A stretch of DNA of 64,000 nt from Flavobacteriales bacterium. Its GTDB lineage: Bacteria; Bacteroidota; Bacteroidia; Flavobacteriales_D; Sanyastnellaceae. Both the position numbers and the translations under genes were made by a program. Shown here one piece after another: positions 37,433 through 47,078 of the stretch. Position 1 is the stretch's first letter. Each line of letters opens with the position of its first letter. A model generated the notes under the pieces. The model was not told the origin of the DNA, did not search any database, and saw nothing but the letters and a program-made list of their open reading frames with translations. The DNA lies in contig PKEB01000023.1 in assembly GCA_002863125.1 (NCBI GenBank), positions 1 through 64,000 of the forward strand. The letters run 5' to 3'.

Positions 37433-38337
37433 ACAACGCGTTTCGACTTTCTGGGATGGGGGTGAACCTCGTCACGCCTTTCAATGCAGCCGGGGAAATT
37501 GATTTTCCTGCATTGGAGCGGCTGGTGCTCAAGATCAAGTCAACGCCCATCGAATTCATTGCCGTCAACGGCAGTGCCTCCGAAGCAGCCCTGCTCAGTC
37601 CAGAAGAGTGCCTGAGGAGCCTGGAATTCGTTGCTGAGATCAACAAAAACGAGAAGCCAATCATCGGCGGATTGCCCGGGGGAGACACGCGTTCGAGCGT
37701 TAGCCAGATCCTGTCATTTACCGAGCGAACGCCATGTGCCGCAATCCTTTGCCACGAGCCGTTGCCTCGGGCCCGCACCGCTTCAGGCTACTTGGGGCAC
37801 TTTCGCAGCCTCGCTCAAGCCTCTGCCTTGCCCATCATCATTGAACACAACCAGTCGTCCATTCCCGATGTTTCTGAGGCACTCGTCGAATTGGCGAGGG
37901 ATCCGAACGTATGCGGTATTGTGGATGCCACCGGCGATGTGGCGCTGAACGGCGAATTGATTCGCAACACCCCCGACAACTTCTTTGTGCTCACAAGCCG
38001 TGATGTGATGATGCTGCCGTTAATGGCCTTGGGTGTCGACGGCGCCGTATCAACCATTGCGAATGCTTTCCCTCAGGAATGCAGCGACATGATGGGGCAG
38101 ATGGCATTTGGAAACTTTCAAGACGCGCAAAAAACGCACCACTCCCTCGCACCACTGCTGAGAATTTTGGAGCTGGAAGGGGAGGCGTCTGGCATCAAAG
38201 CCATCCTGAATCACTTCCATTGGTTGGAAAATTTGGTACGTCTGCCGAACACGCCCGTATCTGAGGAGACCCGCACAGCCATTTACAATGAACTTGCCGC
38301 TCTTCCTCAGCAGATGGTTGAGAACGCGATGCAATAA
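37429..38337 (+). CDS. DapA-family protein lacking the catalytic lysine (probable pseudoenzyme)
   Basis: 302-residue TIM-barrel protein clearly related to 4-hydroxy-tetrahydrodipicolinate synthase: GMGVNLVTPFNAAGEIDF at the N-terminus, the family loop at ~47-57, PIIIEHN, GIVDATGD (~163-170), LPLMALGVDGAVSTIANAFP (~195), and LPNTPVSEETR near the end. However, the expected active-site residues are changed. Where DapA has Lys161 in GIKEATGD this protein has Val165; the Tyr133 position is Glu139; the Thr44-Thr45 pair is Ser49-Ala50; and the Arg138 position is Ser. Without the Schiff-base lysine it should not perform the DapA aldol reaction. It may be a regulatory or binding paralogue of the neighbouring DUF6913 protein. 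A true dapA would be expected elsewhere in the genome. Confidence 0.8.
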   Translation: MNNAFRLSGMGVNLVTPFNAAGEIDFPALERLVLKIKSTPIEFIAVNGSASEAALLSPEECLRSLEFVAEINKNEKPIIGGLPGGDTRSSVSQILSFTERTPCAAILCHEPLPRARTASGYLGHFRSLAQASALPIIIEHNQSSIPDVSEALVELARDPNVCGIVDATGDVALNGELIRNTPDNFFVLTSRDVMMLPLMALGVDGAVSTIANAFPQECSDMMGQMAFGNFQDAQKTHHSLAPLLRILELEGEASGIKAILNHFHWLENLVRLPNTPVSEETRTAIYNELAALPQQMVENAMQ

Positions 38338-38343
38338 CGCCGC

Positions 38344-39327
38344 TTACAGCGCCGCTGGAGCGGTACGCATCACATCCTCAACTTGCGCTTCAATGGCCTT
38401 GGCGTTCAAACCGTATTTCTCCATCAACTGAGCAGGCTTGCCGCTCTCGCCAAAGGAGTCCTCGACGGCCACTTGCCGCATTGGGGTAGGGCAATGCGCC
38501 GCCAAGAGCTGAGCGACCAACGCGCCGAGGCCACCGATTCGCTGGTGCTCTTCCGCAACAACAACACAGCCGGTTCGCTTTACCGAATCCAAGATGGTCT
38601 TGCCGTCCAGCGGCTTGATCGTGTGGACGTTGATTACCTCCGCGCGGATGCCACGTTCCAAAAGCGCCTGACTGGCGAGCATGGCTTCCCAAACCAGGTG
38701 GCCGGTCGCCACAATCGTGACATCGTTGCCTTCGGTCAAGACCTGCGCTTTCCCAATTTCAAAAGGGGCATCGGAACGCATGAACACGGGAACTTTCGGA
38801 CGTCCAAAACGCAGGTAAACCGGCCCTTCATGCTCGGCCACAGCAAGCGTGGCCTGGCGGGTCTGTTCAAAGTCCGCTGTGCAGATCACCGTCATGTGCG
38901 GCAGCATGGCCATCATGCCCATGTCCTCGAGGATCTGGTGCGTCGCACCGTCTTCACCTAGGGTTAAACCGGCATGCGAAGCGCAGATTTTGACGTTCTT
39001 TCCGGAGTAGGCAATGGATTGGCGAATTTGGTCGTAAACCCGTCCCGTGGAGAAATTCGCGAACGTGCCCGTGAAGGGGATTTTACCCCCAATGGTCATG
39101 CCCGCGGCTACCCCCATCATGTTGGCCTCTGCTATGCCCACCTGAAAGAAACGATCCGGAAAGGCTTTCTTAAATCCGCCCATTTTCAAGGACCCCGTCA
39201 AGTCGGCGCAAAGCCCGACGATGTTGTCATTGGCCTGACCTGCCTGCAACAGGCCTTCACCAAAGCCGCTGCGCGTGTCCTTGGATACCTCTGGGGTCAG
39301 GGTTTCGATGTAGCGTGAATTAACCAT
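38344..39327 (-). CDS. Transketolase C-terminal subunit
   Basis: 327-residue half of a split transketolase carrying the pyrimidine-binding and C-terminal domains. The thiamine-activating Glu lies in VGIAEANMMGVAAG (~65), followed by the GKIPFTGTFANFS and KICASHAGLTLGEDGATHQ blocks; the C-terminal domain shows VIATGHLVWEAM and VINVHTIKPLDG. The frame is open to 39540 but the ATG at 39327 (MVNSRYIETLTPE) is the proper start; it overlaps the end of the vWA gene by 8 bases, so it is translationally coupled to that gene rather than to the N-terminal subunit. Confidence 0.93.
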   Translation of the reverse strand: MVNSRYIETLTPEVSKDTRSGFGEGLLQAGQANDNIVGLCADLTGSLKMGGFKKAFPDRFFQVGIAEANMMGVAAGMTIGGKIPFTGTFANFSTGRVYDQIRQSIAYSGKNVKICASHAGLTLGEDGATHQILEDMGMMAMLPHMTVICTADFEQTRQATLAVAEHEGPVYLRFGRPKVPVFMRSDAPFEIGKAQVLTEGNDVTIVATGHLVWEAMLASQALLERGIRAEVINVHTIKPLDGKTILDSVKRTGCVVVAEEHQRIGGLGALVAQLLAAHCPTPMRQVAVEDSFGESGKPAQLMEKYGLNAKAIEAQVEDVMRTAPAAL

Positions 39328-40753
39328 TGAGTGAGAGATGTGTTGTGAATCCGGAACGAATGTTGATTGGTTTCGATTGTGAAAAGGCCATGGACCGCGC
39401 GGAACGCGAGCGGTACACAACCGTGTAGTTGCCCGGCTGCAAAAGGTAACGTCCAGACGGGTTTTGCGTCCCAACGTCCCACTTGTACACCACGAGGCCT
39501 TCTTCTGATAAAATGCTCCCGTAGCCAGCTGCTGCAGCATCCAGCTGGAGGTAGCCAGGCTGCGGAATGATCACCGGCGCTTCCTGATCCTCCTTTACTT
39601 CGATGCCCTCCAACCGCATGGGCGGGTAGGTGGGAAAGAAAACGTCGTACGTGCCGGTAAGCACCTTGAGGCGCTCATTGAGGCCGAGGGTGATGAGCGG
39701 TTCGGCTTCTCCCGGCCGATGAATGGCAACAGGCAAACCACCGTATGCGTTGCGTTCCCCTCGGGCAAACTGCGGGATGATTGTGCCTTGGCCGGCGTTT
39801 TCGAACCGAACATGGTTGTGCTTACGCGGTGTAAAGCGAACGCCATCACGCTCGAGGGGAGGAATGGTGTGCACCACAATTCGGTAAGTTGGGACAGGGT
39901 CCACGGGAATGGTATCCGTTTCTCCGAATGGCCCAAGGGTGTGAACGAAGCGTTCGAGTAGTTCGCCGGAATTCGAATCAAATAAACTCGTGGCCACATT
40001 GGTCACCGTGGCTTCTCCTTCACCATCGATCAAATCCACCTCGAAGGAGGTATCCAGCATCGCCTGCTCGATGACAATGTCCAACACCTCTTCAAACGTA
40101 GCAGGGTCTGCTGCGTCGAAGAAATTTCCAACGCAGCGGAACGTGTCTTTGTATTCTTCTTCCAATCCGATGCCAATGATGAACGGCTTGACGACAATGC
40201 CCTCCTCTTGAAGCATCCGCGAAACGGCACACGGATCTTCATCGCAGGCTTCGATGCCGTCGGTGATCAGCACAATCACCTTGCGTGCATCTTCAGCAGG
40301 AAAATCCGCTGCGGTGCGTTCCAACGACCGCGCGATGGGCGTGGTTCCGCGGGCTTGAATGCGACCGAGTGCCTTTTGAATCAACAGGTTGTTGCCCTCG
40401 GCAAGGGGTACCACCAATTCGGTGTCGTCACAATCCTGTTCTCCTTGAATGAATTTCGTTTGATGGCCATAAACGCGCAGACCCAGCTTTAACCCAGGGA
40501 TGCCGTACAAACTGGCAAGGGATTCGGAGAGGAGGGAAGTGGCGACCTCAATTTTGCGTTTGCCCTCCCAGAATGCATTCATGCTGTTGGACGCATCGAA
40601 GACAAACAAGATGTGTGTGTTCGCTTCGGCATCCCCTGAAGCATCGTCGCGCTGTGCGTGTACGGCACTGGTGGTCACAAGCAAGCACACCACAAGCGCC
40701 AATCGCCCGTAGACAATAGCGGCTTGCTGCTTTATCTGGTCGCCCGCTCGCAT
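39320..40753 (-). CDS. Exported von Willebrand factor A domain protein
   Basis: 477-residue secreted/periplasmic protein with signal peptide RLALVVCLLVTTSAVHAQ. The vWA domain (~45-225) has a complete MIDAS metal site: DASNSM, the Thr in GTTPIARSL, and Asp in VIVLITDGIEACDEDPC. The remaining ~250 residues contain repeated beta-rich units (for example around IEVKEDQEAPVIIP and LQPGNYTVVYRSRSARS) without a recognised name. No T9SS domain. The gene lies between the two transketolase subunit genes, 8 bases after the first and overlapping the second, so all three belong to one transcript. Confidence 0.85.
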   Translation of the reverse strand: MRAGDQIKQQAAIVYGRLALVVCLLVTTSAVHAQRDDASGDAEANTHILFVFDASNSMNAFWEGKRKIEVATSLLSESLASLYGIPGLKLGLRVYGHQTKFIQGEQDCDDTELVVPLAEGNNLLIQKALGRIQARGTTPIARSLERTAADFPAEDARKVIVLITDGIEACDEDPCAVSRMLQEEGIVVKPFIIGIGLEEEYKDTFRCVGNFFDAADPATFEEVLDIVIEQAMLDTSFEVDLIDGEGEATVTNVATSLFDSNSGELLERFVHTLGPFGETDTIPVDPVPTYRIVVHTIPPLERDGVRFTPRKHNHVRFENAGQGTIIPQFARGERNAYGGLPVAIHRPGEAEPLITLGLNERLKVLTGTYDVFFPTYPPMRLEGIEVKEDQEAPVIIPQPGYLQLDAAAAGYGSILSEEGLVVYKWDVGTQNPSGRYLLQPGNYTVVYRSRSARSMAFSQSKPINIRSGFTTHLSLNG

Positions 40754-40761
40754 CAGAAGAT

Positions 40762-41604
40762 TCAGTAATCTGCGTGGCTCGATTGCAATTGCGCCAAGGC
40801 GCTTTCCAGCTGGTCGTCATTGGGCGCTATGCCGTGCCATTCGTGCGTTCCTTCCATGAAGTCAACGCCTTTGCCCATTTCGGTTTTCATCAGCACGACG
40901 GTCGGACGGCCCGATCCACGGTTGGATTTGGCTTTCGCAATGGCGTTGCGAAGGGCGTCAAAATCGTGGCCATCGCAAGTCAACACATGCCAATTAAACG
41001 CAGCCCACTTGCCGGCCAAATCCCCCAGGTTCATGACGTCATCCGTTGAACCATCAATTTGCTGGCCGTTGCAATCGACAAAGCTGATCAAGTTGTCGAC
41101 GCCGTGGTGCGGGGCGTACATCGCTGCCTCCCAGATTTGCCCTTCTTGCAATTCACCATCCCCGTGCAACGAAAAGACCCAGGTGGACTCGCCGTTCAAT
41201 TTCTTCACCTGCGCCGCACCAATCGCCGCGCTCAATCCTTGGCCCAAAGACCCCGAGGCAATGCGAATCCCTGGCAAACCCTCTTCCGTTGCCGGATGGC
41301 CTTGCAACCGCGTGTTCAGCTTGCGGAACGTAGCGAGTTCCTCCACCGGGAAATACCCACGGCGGCTCAATACGGAATACCAGACCGGGCTGATGTGCCC
41401 GTTGGACAAAAAGAACAAATCTTCATCCGTGCCATTCATGTCGAATTGATCAGGATTCAATTGCATCTCTTCGAAGTAGAGCAGCGTCAACAGGTCGGCA
41501 CAACCCAAACTCCCACCGGGGTGACCAGATGCTGCACCGTGCACCATACGCACAATGTCGCGACGCACTTGCGTTGCCATTTGAATGAGGGCCTGATTTT
41601 CCAT
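40762..41604 (-). CDS. Transketolase N-terminal subunit
   Basis: 280-residue thiamine-diphosphate-binding half of transketolase, an enzyme of the pentose phosphate pathway. Signature pieces are GAASGHPGGSLGCADLLTLL (~25-43), GSLGQGLSAAIGAA (~115), and the ThDP motif HGDGELQEGQIWEAAMYA ending in the DCNGQQIDG block (~145-180). It starts the three-gene unit tkt(N)-vWA-tkt(C). Split transketolases are common in this phylum, but the halves are normally adjacent. Confidence 0.94.
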   Translation of the reverse strand: MENQALIQMATQVRRDIVRMVHGAASGHPGGSLGCADLLTLLYFEEMQLNPDQFDMNGTDEDLFFLSNGHISPVWYSVLSRRGYFPVEELATFRKLNTRLQGHPATEEGLPGIRIASGSLGQGLSAAIGAAQVKKLNGESTWVFSLHGDGELQEGQIWEAAMYAPHHGVDNLISFVDCNGQQIDGSTDDVMNLGDLAGKWAAFNWHVLTCDGHDFDALRNAIAKAKSNRGSGRPTVVLMKTEMGKGVDFMEGTHEWHGIAPNDDQLESALAQLQSSHADY

Positions 41605-41746
41605 GGATATCTAACGGTATTGGGGGTTGAAATCGTGCGTAAAACTACCGCAGAAGCTACGGATGGCTTCAGAATTGTTGAGAAAGTGTGAAAACCAATT
41701 GTCCCGCTCTGCGTACCTTCGCCACTCCGAAAAAACCTCGATTGCA

Positions 41747-42844
41747 ATGGCTTTAAAATGCGGCATTGTTGGACTCCCCAACGTCGGTAAATCCACCCTG
41801 TTCAACTGCTTGTCCAACGCCAAGGCACAGAGCGCGAATTTTCCGTTTTGCACCATTGAACCCAACGTTGGCGTGATTACGGTTCCCGACCCGCGGTTGG
41901 AGAAACTCGCCGAATTGGTCAAGCCACAAAATGTGGTTCCCACCACCGTTGAGATTGTGGACATTGCCGGGCTTGTTAAAGGGGCGAGCAAGGGGGAGGG
42001 CCTGGGCAACAAGTTTCTCGGGAACATCCGCGAGACCGACGCCATCTTGCACGTGCTGCGGTGTTTCGATGACGGCAATGTGGTTCACGTCGATGGCAGT
42101 GTCGACCCCATTCGAGACAAGGAGGTGATTGACATGGAGTTGCAGTTGAAAGACCTGGAAACGGTTCAAGCCCGCGCCACCAAAATCAAGAAGGCCGCCC
42201 AAACTGGAGACAAGGACGCCGCTAAGTCCTACGGTTTCTACGAAAAGGTGCTGGCCGCTCTGGAGTCCGGACAATCCGCACGGTCGGTGGAATTGGACGA
42301 TACCGAGGTGGTCATGATGAAAGAATTGCAGCTCTTGACCTCCAAACCCGTGCTCTATGTATGCAACGTCGACGAAGGCTCAGTGGTCAGCGGAAATGCT
42401 TACGTGGAACAGGTTCGACAAGCGGCAGAGGCTGAAGGCGCTTCCATCATGGTGATCGGCGCTGCCATCGAGGCAGACATCGCTGAACTGGAAACGCACG
42501 AAGAACGGGCCATGTTCCTCGAAGACTTGGGATTGGAGGAAGCTGGCGTTGCGAAATTGATTCGCCAAGCCTACGCGCTGCTCAATCTTCAGACCTACTT
42601 CACGGCGGGCGATAAGGAGGTCCGCGCATGGACCTTCCGCCGTGGCTATACCGCACCTCAAGCCGCGGGGGTGATCCACACCGATTTCCAAAAAGGGTTC
42701 ATCCGGGCAGAAGTCATGAAGTACGATGATTTTGTGGCGTTGGGCTCTGAGTCGGCCGTAAAGGACGCTGGCAAGCTCAGCGTTGAGGGAAAGGAATACC
42801 CCGTCCAAGATGGGGACATCATGCACTTCCGATTCAACGTATGA
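41747..42844 (+). CDS. ychF: Redox-regulated ATPase YchF (Obg family)
   Basis: 365-residue P-loop protein associated with ribosomes and oxidative-stress regulation. G1 is NVGKST in [52 protein letters not shown] and a C-terminal TGS domain ([23 protein letters not shown], then MHFRFNV end) are typical. The frame is open from 41627, but the ATG at 41747 gives the usual [12 protein letters not shown] start, with a TACCTTCG promoter-like box at 41714. The downstream lipoprotein gene overlaps its stop as ATGA. Confidence 0.96.
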   Translation: MALKCGIVGLPNVGKSTLFNCLSNAKAQSANFPFCTIEPNVGVITVPDPRLEKLAELVKPQNVVPTTVEIVDIAGLVKGASKGEGLGNKFLGNIRETDAILHVLRCFDDGNVVHVDGSVDPIRDKEVIDMELQLKDLETVQARATKIKKAAQTGDKDAAKSYGFYEKVLAALESGQSARSVELDDTEVVMMKELQLLTSKPVLYVCNVDEGSVVSGNAYVEQVRQAAEAEGASIMVIGAAIEADIAELETHEERAMFLEDLGLEEAGVAKLIRQAYALLNLQTYFTAGDKEVRAWTFRRGYTAPQAAGVIHTDFQKGFIRAEVMKYDDFVALGSESAVKDAGKLSVEGKEYPVQDGDIMHFRFNV

Positions 42845-43299
42845 CACGCATGGGCAACAGCATCAGTTGGTTCACGGCGACGATACTCGTGCTCGTTGCC
42901 TGCGGAACAGATAAGCCAGTGAACGAGGTTCCATCGGAAGTCGCATCCAAAATGGCCGCTCAGGAAGCTGCTTGGAATGCTGGCGACATTCCATCGTTTA
43001 TGGACATTGCCTACTGGCAGGACGACGCGCTGCTTTTCGTGGGCAGCAAAGGGCCAACCTACGGCTTTGAAGCAACGTTAAACAACTACTTAAAGAGCTA
43101 CGCCTCGCCCGAAGAAATGGGGCAACTTCGTTTCGAGCTACTGGAATGGAAAACGCTTGGAACGAAGCACGGTTTTTTGCTCGGGAGTTGGGCCTTGGAC
43201 CGAGGCGATGCACTGGAAGACCTGTCCGGTCACTTTACCCTGACATGGGAGCTCAAACCCGATGTCGGCTGGGTCATCATCGCCGATCACAGCAGTTAA
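42841..43299 (+). CDS. NTF2-like (SnoaL/DUF4440 type) lipoprotein
   Basis: 152-residue lipoprotein with signal SWFTATILVLVACG (Cys ~21). The remaining ~125 residues show an NTF2-like cone pattern: KMAAQEAAWNAGDIPSFMDI, then DDALLFVGSKGPTYGFEATLNNYLKSY and paired strands ending LTWELKPDVGWVIIADHSS. Such domains bind small ligands or act as enzymes; none of these can be specified here. Translation is coupled to ychF through an ATGA overlap. Confidence 0.82.
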   Translation: MTRMGNSISWFTATILVLVACGTDKPVNEVPSEVASKMAAQEAAWNAGDIPSFMDIAYWQDDALLFVGSKGPTYGFEATLNNYLKSYASPEEMGQLRFELLEWKTLGTKHGFLLGSWALDRGDALEDLSGHFTLTWELKPDVGWVIIADHSS

Positions 43300-43309
43300 A
43301 GACCTGACC

Positions 43310-43921
43310 ATGAGTTGGATGCTCCTCATTCTGGTCATCACGGTCATTGCTTCGTACCAAGCCTTCAATCGTCCGACATTGAAGGAGCAACTGCTGTACC
43401 ATCCCTACCGCGTAAAAACCTATCAGGAATGGCATCGGATTGTCACGCACGCATTTGTACACGCTGATTTCACCCACTTGGCACTGAATGCCTTTGTCTT
43501 GTTTCAATTTGGTGCACGGATCGAGGCCTTGATGCAGCAAACACTGGGACCTGGCGTATTTCCGCTGCTGTACTTCGGAGGGGTGGTGTTTGCGGCGATT
43601 CCCGGTATGATTCGGCACCACGACAATCCAACCTACCGAAGTCTCGGTGCAAGCGGCGCTGTGAGCGCTGTGCTCATCGCCTATATCCTGCATTTCCCCA
43701 CCGCGGAACTGCTGCTATTCTTTGTTTTGCCCTTGCCCGCATTTGCCGTTGGTATCCTGTTTTTTGTGTACGAACACCAAATGGATAAACGTTCGAAGAG
43801 CAACATCGCACACGATGCCCACCTATGGGGCGGTTTGTATGGATTGCTCTTCACCGTAGCGACAGCACCACAGGTCGTGCCCGCATTTTTCGGTGCCCTT
43901 AGTGCGTATTTGGGCTTTTAG
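43310..43921 (+). CDS. Rhomboid family intramembrane serine protease
   Basis: 203-residue polytopic membrane protease with about six transmembrane segments. The serine nucleophile lies in LGASGAVSAVLIAYIL (~125) and the partner His in AHDAHLWGGLYGLLF (~178); HAFVHADFTHLALNAFVLFQFG (~48-68) supplies the oxyanion-region His and Asn. I use the ATG at 43310 rather than the open frame from 43262, as it leads straight into the first membrane helix. Its 3' end overlaps the DivIC-like gene on the opposite strand by 23 bases. Confidence 0.9.
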   Translation: MSWMLLILVITVIASYQAFNRPTLKEQLLYHPYRVKTYQEWHRIVTHAFVHADFTHLALNAFVLFQFGARIEALMQQTLGPGVFPLLYFGGVVFAAIPGMIRHHDNPTYRSLGASGAVSAVLIAYILHFPTAELLLFFVLPLPAFAVGILFFVYEHQMDKRSKSNIAHDAHLWGGLYGLLFTVATAPQVVPAFFGALSAYLGF

Positions 43922-44234
43922 CAGGCTCCTTCTCAACGATGCGGAACAAATCTTCGTTGTCCCGTTTCATGTAATACTTCTCACGTGCAAACCGTTCCAA
44001 ACGCTCGGGATTGGAGGTCAGGTCGATCAATTGATTGCGCGTGGCGTCAATTTCAAGCTCGTAGTGGGCTACCTGGTTCTCAAGCCGGTTCAACTCCATT
44101 TGGCTTTTGGCTAAATAGATCAAGTCGATTTCAGAAATGAAGGTGACCCAGACCAAGCCAACGGCAACAGTCAGAACATAGCGATTGCTGAACCACTCAA
44201 ACGCCTGAGACCACCAATCAGCCTTCTTCCTCAT
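43899..44234 (-). CDS. Septum formation initiator (DivIC/FtsB-like)
   Basis: About 111 residues: a short basic N-terminus, one transmembrane helix (VLTVAVGLVWVTFISEIDLI), then a coiled coil (SQMELNRLENQVAHYELEIDAT) and a conserved tail with LERFAREKYYMKRDNEDLFRIVE. This is the FtsB/DivIC plan for division-site assembly. I take the ATG at 44234, which has a purine-rich AGGAAAG upstream; an ATG at 44261 is also in frame. It overlaps clpC by 17 bases at its start and the rhomboid gene by 23 bases at its end, so both edges are compressed. Confidence 0.85.
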   Translation of the reverse strand: MRKKADWWSQAFEWFSNRYVLTVAVGLVWVTFISEIDLIYLAKSQMELNRLENQVAHYELEIDATRNQLIDLTSNPERLERFAREKYYMKRDNEDLFRIVEKEPAKSPNTH

Positions 44235-46833
44235 CCGACGTGCTTTCCTCGGAGACGGCATCGTCCTTCAGCGCTTCTTGAGCGCCCTCTGGCATGGACA
44301 AGAACCCGCCTTTGACTACAGAGATCTTCAATTCACTTCCGCCTTTCTTGAAGTCCGCTTTGAGCAAGTCGCCTTCTTCGATTTGTGCGTTGATGATTTC
44401 CTCCGCGAACGGGTCCTCGATGAACTTTTGGATCGCACGCTTCAGTGGCCGTGCACCGTACTTTTCGTCGTAGCCCTGTTCCACAAGGAAGTCCTTGGCT
44501 TTTTTGGTCACCTCAATGCCGTAACCCAGGCCTTCGATGCGCTCAATGAGGGCTTTCAGTTCCAAATCAATGATGGCGTGGATGTGGTCGCGGTCAAGGC
44601 TCTTGAATACCACCACGTCATCAATCCGGTTCAAAAATTCGGGGCTGAATGCACGCTTCAACGCTGTCTGGATGACTGCGTCGCGGTTGGCGTTTTCATT
44701 CTCCACGCGCGCCGAGGTACCAAATCCAACGCCCGTTCCGAATTCGGCGAGCTGACGTGCACCAATGTTGGAGGTCATAATGATGATCGTATTGCGGAAA
44801 TCGATCTTGCGGCCCAAGCTGTCCGTCATCTGACCATCGTCCAAGGCCTGCAATAAGAGGTTGAATACGTCTGGATGGGCTTTCTCAATCTCGTCGAGCA
44901 GAACGATGGAGTAGGGGTGACGGCGCACCTTTTCGGTCAGCTGACCACCTTCTTCGTATCCCACGTAACCGGGAGGCGCTCCCACCAAACGGCTGATGGC
45001 AAACTTCTCCATGTATTCGCTCATGTCGATGCGAATCAGGGACTCTTCCGAATCGAACATGAACCGTGCGAGGATTTTCGCCAATTGCGTTTTACCAACA
45101 CCGGTAGGGCCGAGGAAAATAAACGAGCCAATGGGTTTGTTGGGATCCTTCAATCCCGCTCGGTTGCGCTTGATGGCACGCGCTACACGGACGATGGCAT
45201 CGTCTTGGCCAATGACCTTTCCTTGCAAGTCAGCGTTCATACGGGCGAGGCGTCCAGACTCCTTCTCAGCAATGCGCTGCACGGGAATGCCCGTCATCAT
45301 ACCGACGACGTCGCCTACGTGATCAACGGTCACGGTCACCCGCTTGTTTTTGCTGTCCTCCTCCCACTGGAGCTTGGCCTTTTCGAGCTTGTCATTCAGC
45401 GTTCGCTCCGTATCCCGCAGGCGAGCGGCTTCTTCGTAGCGTTGCGAACGAACCACCCGGACTTTTTCCTCTTTGATGTTTTCAATCTCCTCTTCAATCT
45501 GAACGATTTCATCGGGGACATTGATGTTGTTCAAATGGACGCGGGAACCCACCTCGTCCATGGCATCGATCGCCTTGTCGGGCAGGTGCCGATCGGTGAT
45601 GTACCGCGCGGTGAGGTTCACGCACGCGTCAATGGCTTCCGGCGTGTAGGTCACGCTGTGGTGTTCCTCGTACTTGTCCTTGATGTTGTTCAGGATTTGA
45701 ACGGTTTCATCGATGGATGTGGGCTCGACCAGCACCTTTTGGAAGCGGCGCTCAAGGGCTCCGTCCTTTTCAATGTGCTGGCGGTATTCGTCCAAGGTGG
45801 TAGCTCCGATGCATTGGATCTCGCCGCGGGCGAGTGCCGGCTTGAACATGTTGGAAGCATCGAGGGAGCCGCTTGCTCCACCAGCACCAACAATGGTGTG
45901 AATCTCGTCAATGAACAGGATCACGTCGGGCGACTTCTCCAATTCGTTCATCACGGCCTTCATACGTTCTTCAAATTGCCCGCGGTACTTTGTTCCAGCG
46001 ACGAGGGATGCGACGTCGAGCGTTACGATGCGTTTGTTGAACAGGACGCGGCTCACTTTCTTTTCGACAATGCGCAAGGCCAGTCCTTCGGCGATGGCGC
46101 TTTTACCAACCCCTGGCTCACCGATGAGGATGGGGTTGTTCTTCTTGCGGCGGGAAAGAATCTGAGAAACGCGTTCGATTTCCTTCTGGCGTCCCACAAT
46201 GGCATCCAAACGGCCTTCCTCAGCCATCTTCGTCAGGTCTCGACCGAAGTTATCCAAGACAGGCGTTTTGCTCTTGGGGTCCACTTTTCTAGCGGAACCT
46301 CCACCGGAACTACCAAGGGGATCACTTCCGCCTTCTTCTTCGCCATAATCAGCCGCCTCTGCTCGAGGAGCTGGACTCGTTTGGCCTTCCTTCGAGTTGT
46401 CCATCATGCCCTCGTATTCCTCTTTCGCTACGTCGTAGTCGATGTTAAAGGCCGAAAGGGCCTTGGTAGCAACGTTGTCCTCGTCTTTGAGGATGCTGAG
46501 CAACAGGTGCTCCGTGCCAATCAAGTTGGATTTGAAAATCTTCGCTTCGAGGTACGTGATTTTCAAAATTTTCTCCGCCTGCTTCACGAGGGGAATGTTG
46601 CCTGCTCCAACTGAAGACCCGGCCGTCGGTCGAATGCTCCCTTCGAGCGCTTTGCGCAACTTCTGCAGGTCCACGTTCAACCCTTCCAAAATGCGCACTG
46701 CCGTTCCTTCTCCTTCCCGGATAATGCCCAGCATGAGGTGCTCGACTCCAATGTAATTATGCCCTAACCGCAGCGCCTCTTCTCTGCTGTACGTGATGAC
46801 GTCCTTTACCCTCGGCGAAAATTTAGCGTCCAT
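44218..46833 (-). CDS. clpC: ATP-dependent Clp protease ATP-binding subunit ClpC
   Basis: 871-residue AAA+ unfoldase that feeds ClpP. Two N-terminal Clp repeats ([20 protein letters not shown], then the second near residue 85) are followed by a Ser/Gly linker, AAA-1 with Walker [14 protein letters not shown] (~245) and [10 protein letters not shown], a UVR-type coiled coil in the middle domain ([15 protein letters not shown]), and AAA-2 with [14 protein letters not shown] (~575) and the C-terminal D2-small domain, ending in a Glu/Asp-rich tail. The UVR motif marks it as ClpC rather than ClpB. Transcribed divergently from gyrA. Confidence 0.95.
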   Translation of the reverse strand: MDAKFSPRVKDVITYSREEALRLGHNYIGVEHLMLGIIREGEGTAVRILEGLNVDLQKLRKALEGSIRPTAGSSVGAGNIPLVKQAEKILKITYLEAKIFKSNLIGTEHLLLSILKDEDNVATKALSAFNIDYDVAKEEYEGMMDNSKEGQTSPAPRAEAADYGEEEGGSDPLGSSGGGSARKVDPKSKTPVLDNFGRDLTKMAEEGRLDAIVGRQKEIERVSQILSRRKKNNPILIGEPGVGKSAIAEGLALRIVEKKVSRVLFNKRIVTLDVASLVAGTKYRGQFEERMKAVMNELEKSPDVILFIDEIHTIVGAGGASGSLDASNMFKPALARGEIQCIGATTLDEYRQHIEKDGALERRFQKVLVEPTSIDETVQILNNIKDKYEEHHSVTYTPEAIDACVNLTARYITDRHLPDKAIDAMDEVGSRVHLNNINVPDEIVQIEEEIENIKEEKVRVVRSQRYEEAARLRDTERTLNDKLEKAKLQWEEDSKNKRVTVTVDHVGDVVGMMTGIPVQRIAEKESGRLARMNADLQGKVIGQDDAIVRVARAIKRNRAGLKDPNKPIGSFIFLGPTGVGKTQLAKILARFMFDSEESLIRIDMSEYMEKFAISRLVGAPPGYVGYEEGGQLTEKVRRHPYSIVLLDEIEKAHPDVFNLLLQALDDGQMTDSLGRKIDFRNTIIIMTSNIGARQLAEFGTGVGFGTSARVENENANRDAVIQTALKRAFSPEFLNRIDDVVVFKSLDRDHIHAIIDLELKALIERIEGLGYGIEVTKKAKDFLVEQGYDEKYGARPLKRAIQKFIEDPFAEEIINAQIEEGDLLKADFKKGGSELKISVVKGGFLSMPEGAQEALKDDAVSEESTSDEEEG

Positions 46834-46945
46834 GTTGCTTTGAATTCTGTTTTCTGTCTGTTCAGAAGCGATACCTCAATTGGTGCCTCTTCGACGTTTC
46901 TAAACTACAATCCCCATGTAACAAACATCTTGCCAAGGTCATGGT

Positions 46946-46979
46946 TTATCCACAGCACATTGGGGAGTTTTGTGGGTAA
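46946..46979. promoter_or_regulatory. Two inverted DnaA-box-like sites between clpC and gyrA
   Basis: TTATCCACA (46946-46954) is a perfect DnaA box, and TGTGGGTAA (46971-46979) is its inverted partner with one mismatch, 16 bases away. Both are in the 245-base divergent intergenic region. They could make gyrA or clpC respond to DnaA, or be chance; I do not see the AT-rich element or box cluster of an origin. Confidence 0.4.
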
Positions 46980-47078
46980 GTGAAGGCTTGAAACACCCGC
47001 TATTGGCGGTTTGCCTGCGTATTTTCGTTAGCAGATTGAGAAGAGGGGAATTGCACCAAATTAGGAACCACTGACACG

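Noticed and set aside
44875-46614. A 579-codon open frame on the plus strand opposite clpC
   Set aside because: It is a shadow of clpC, which has complete AAA+ motifs on the minus strand. The translation shows no domain pattern.
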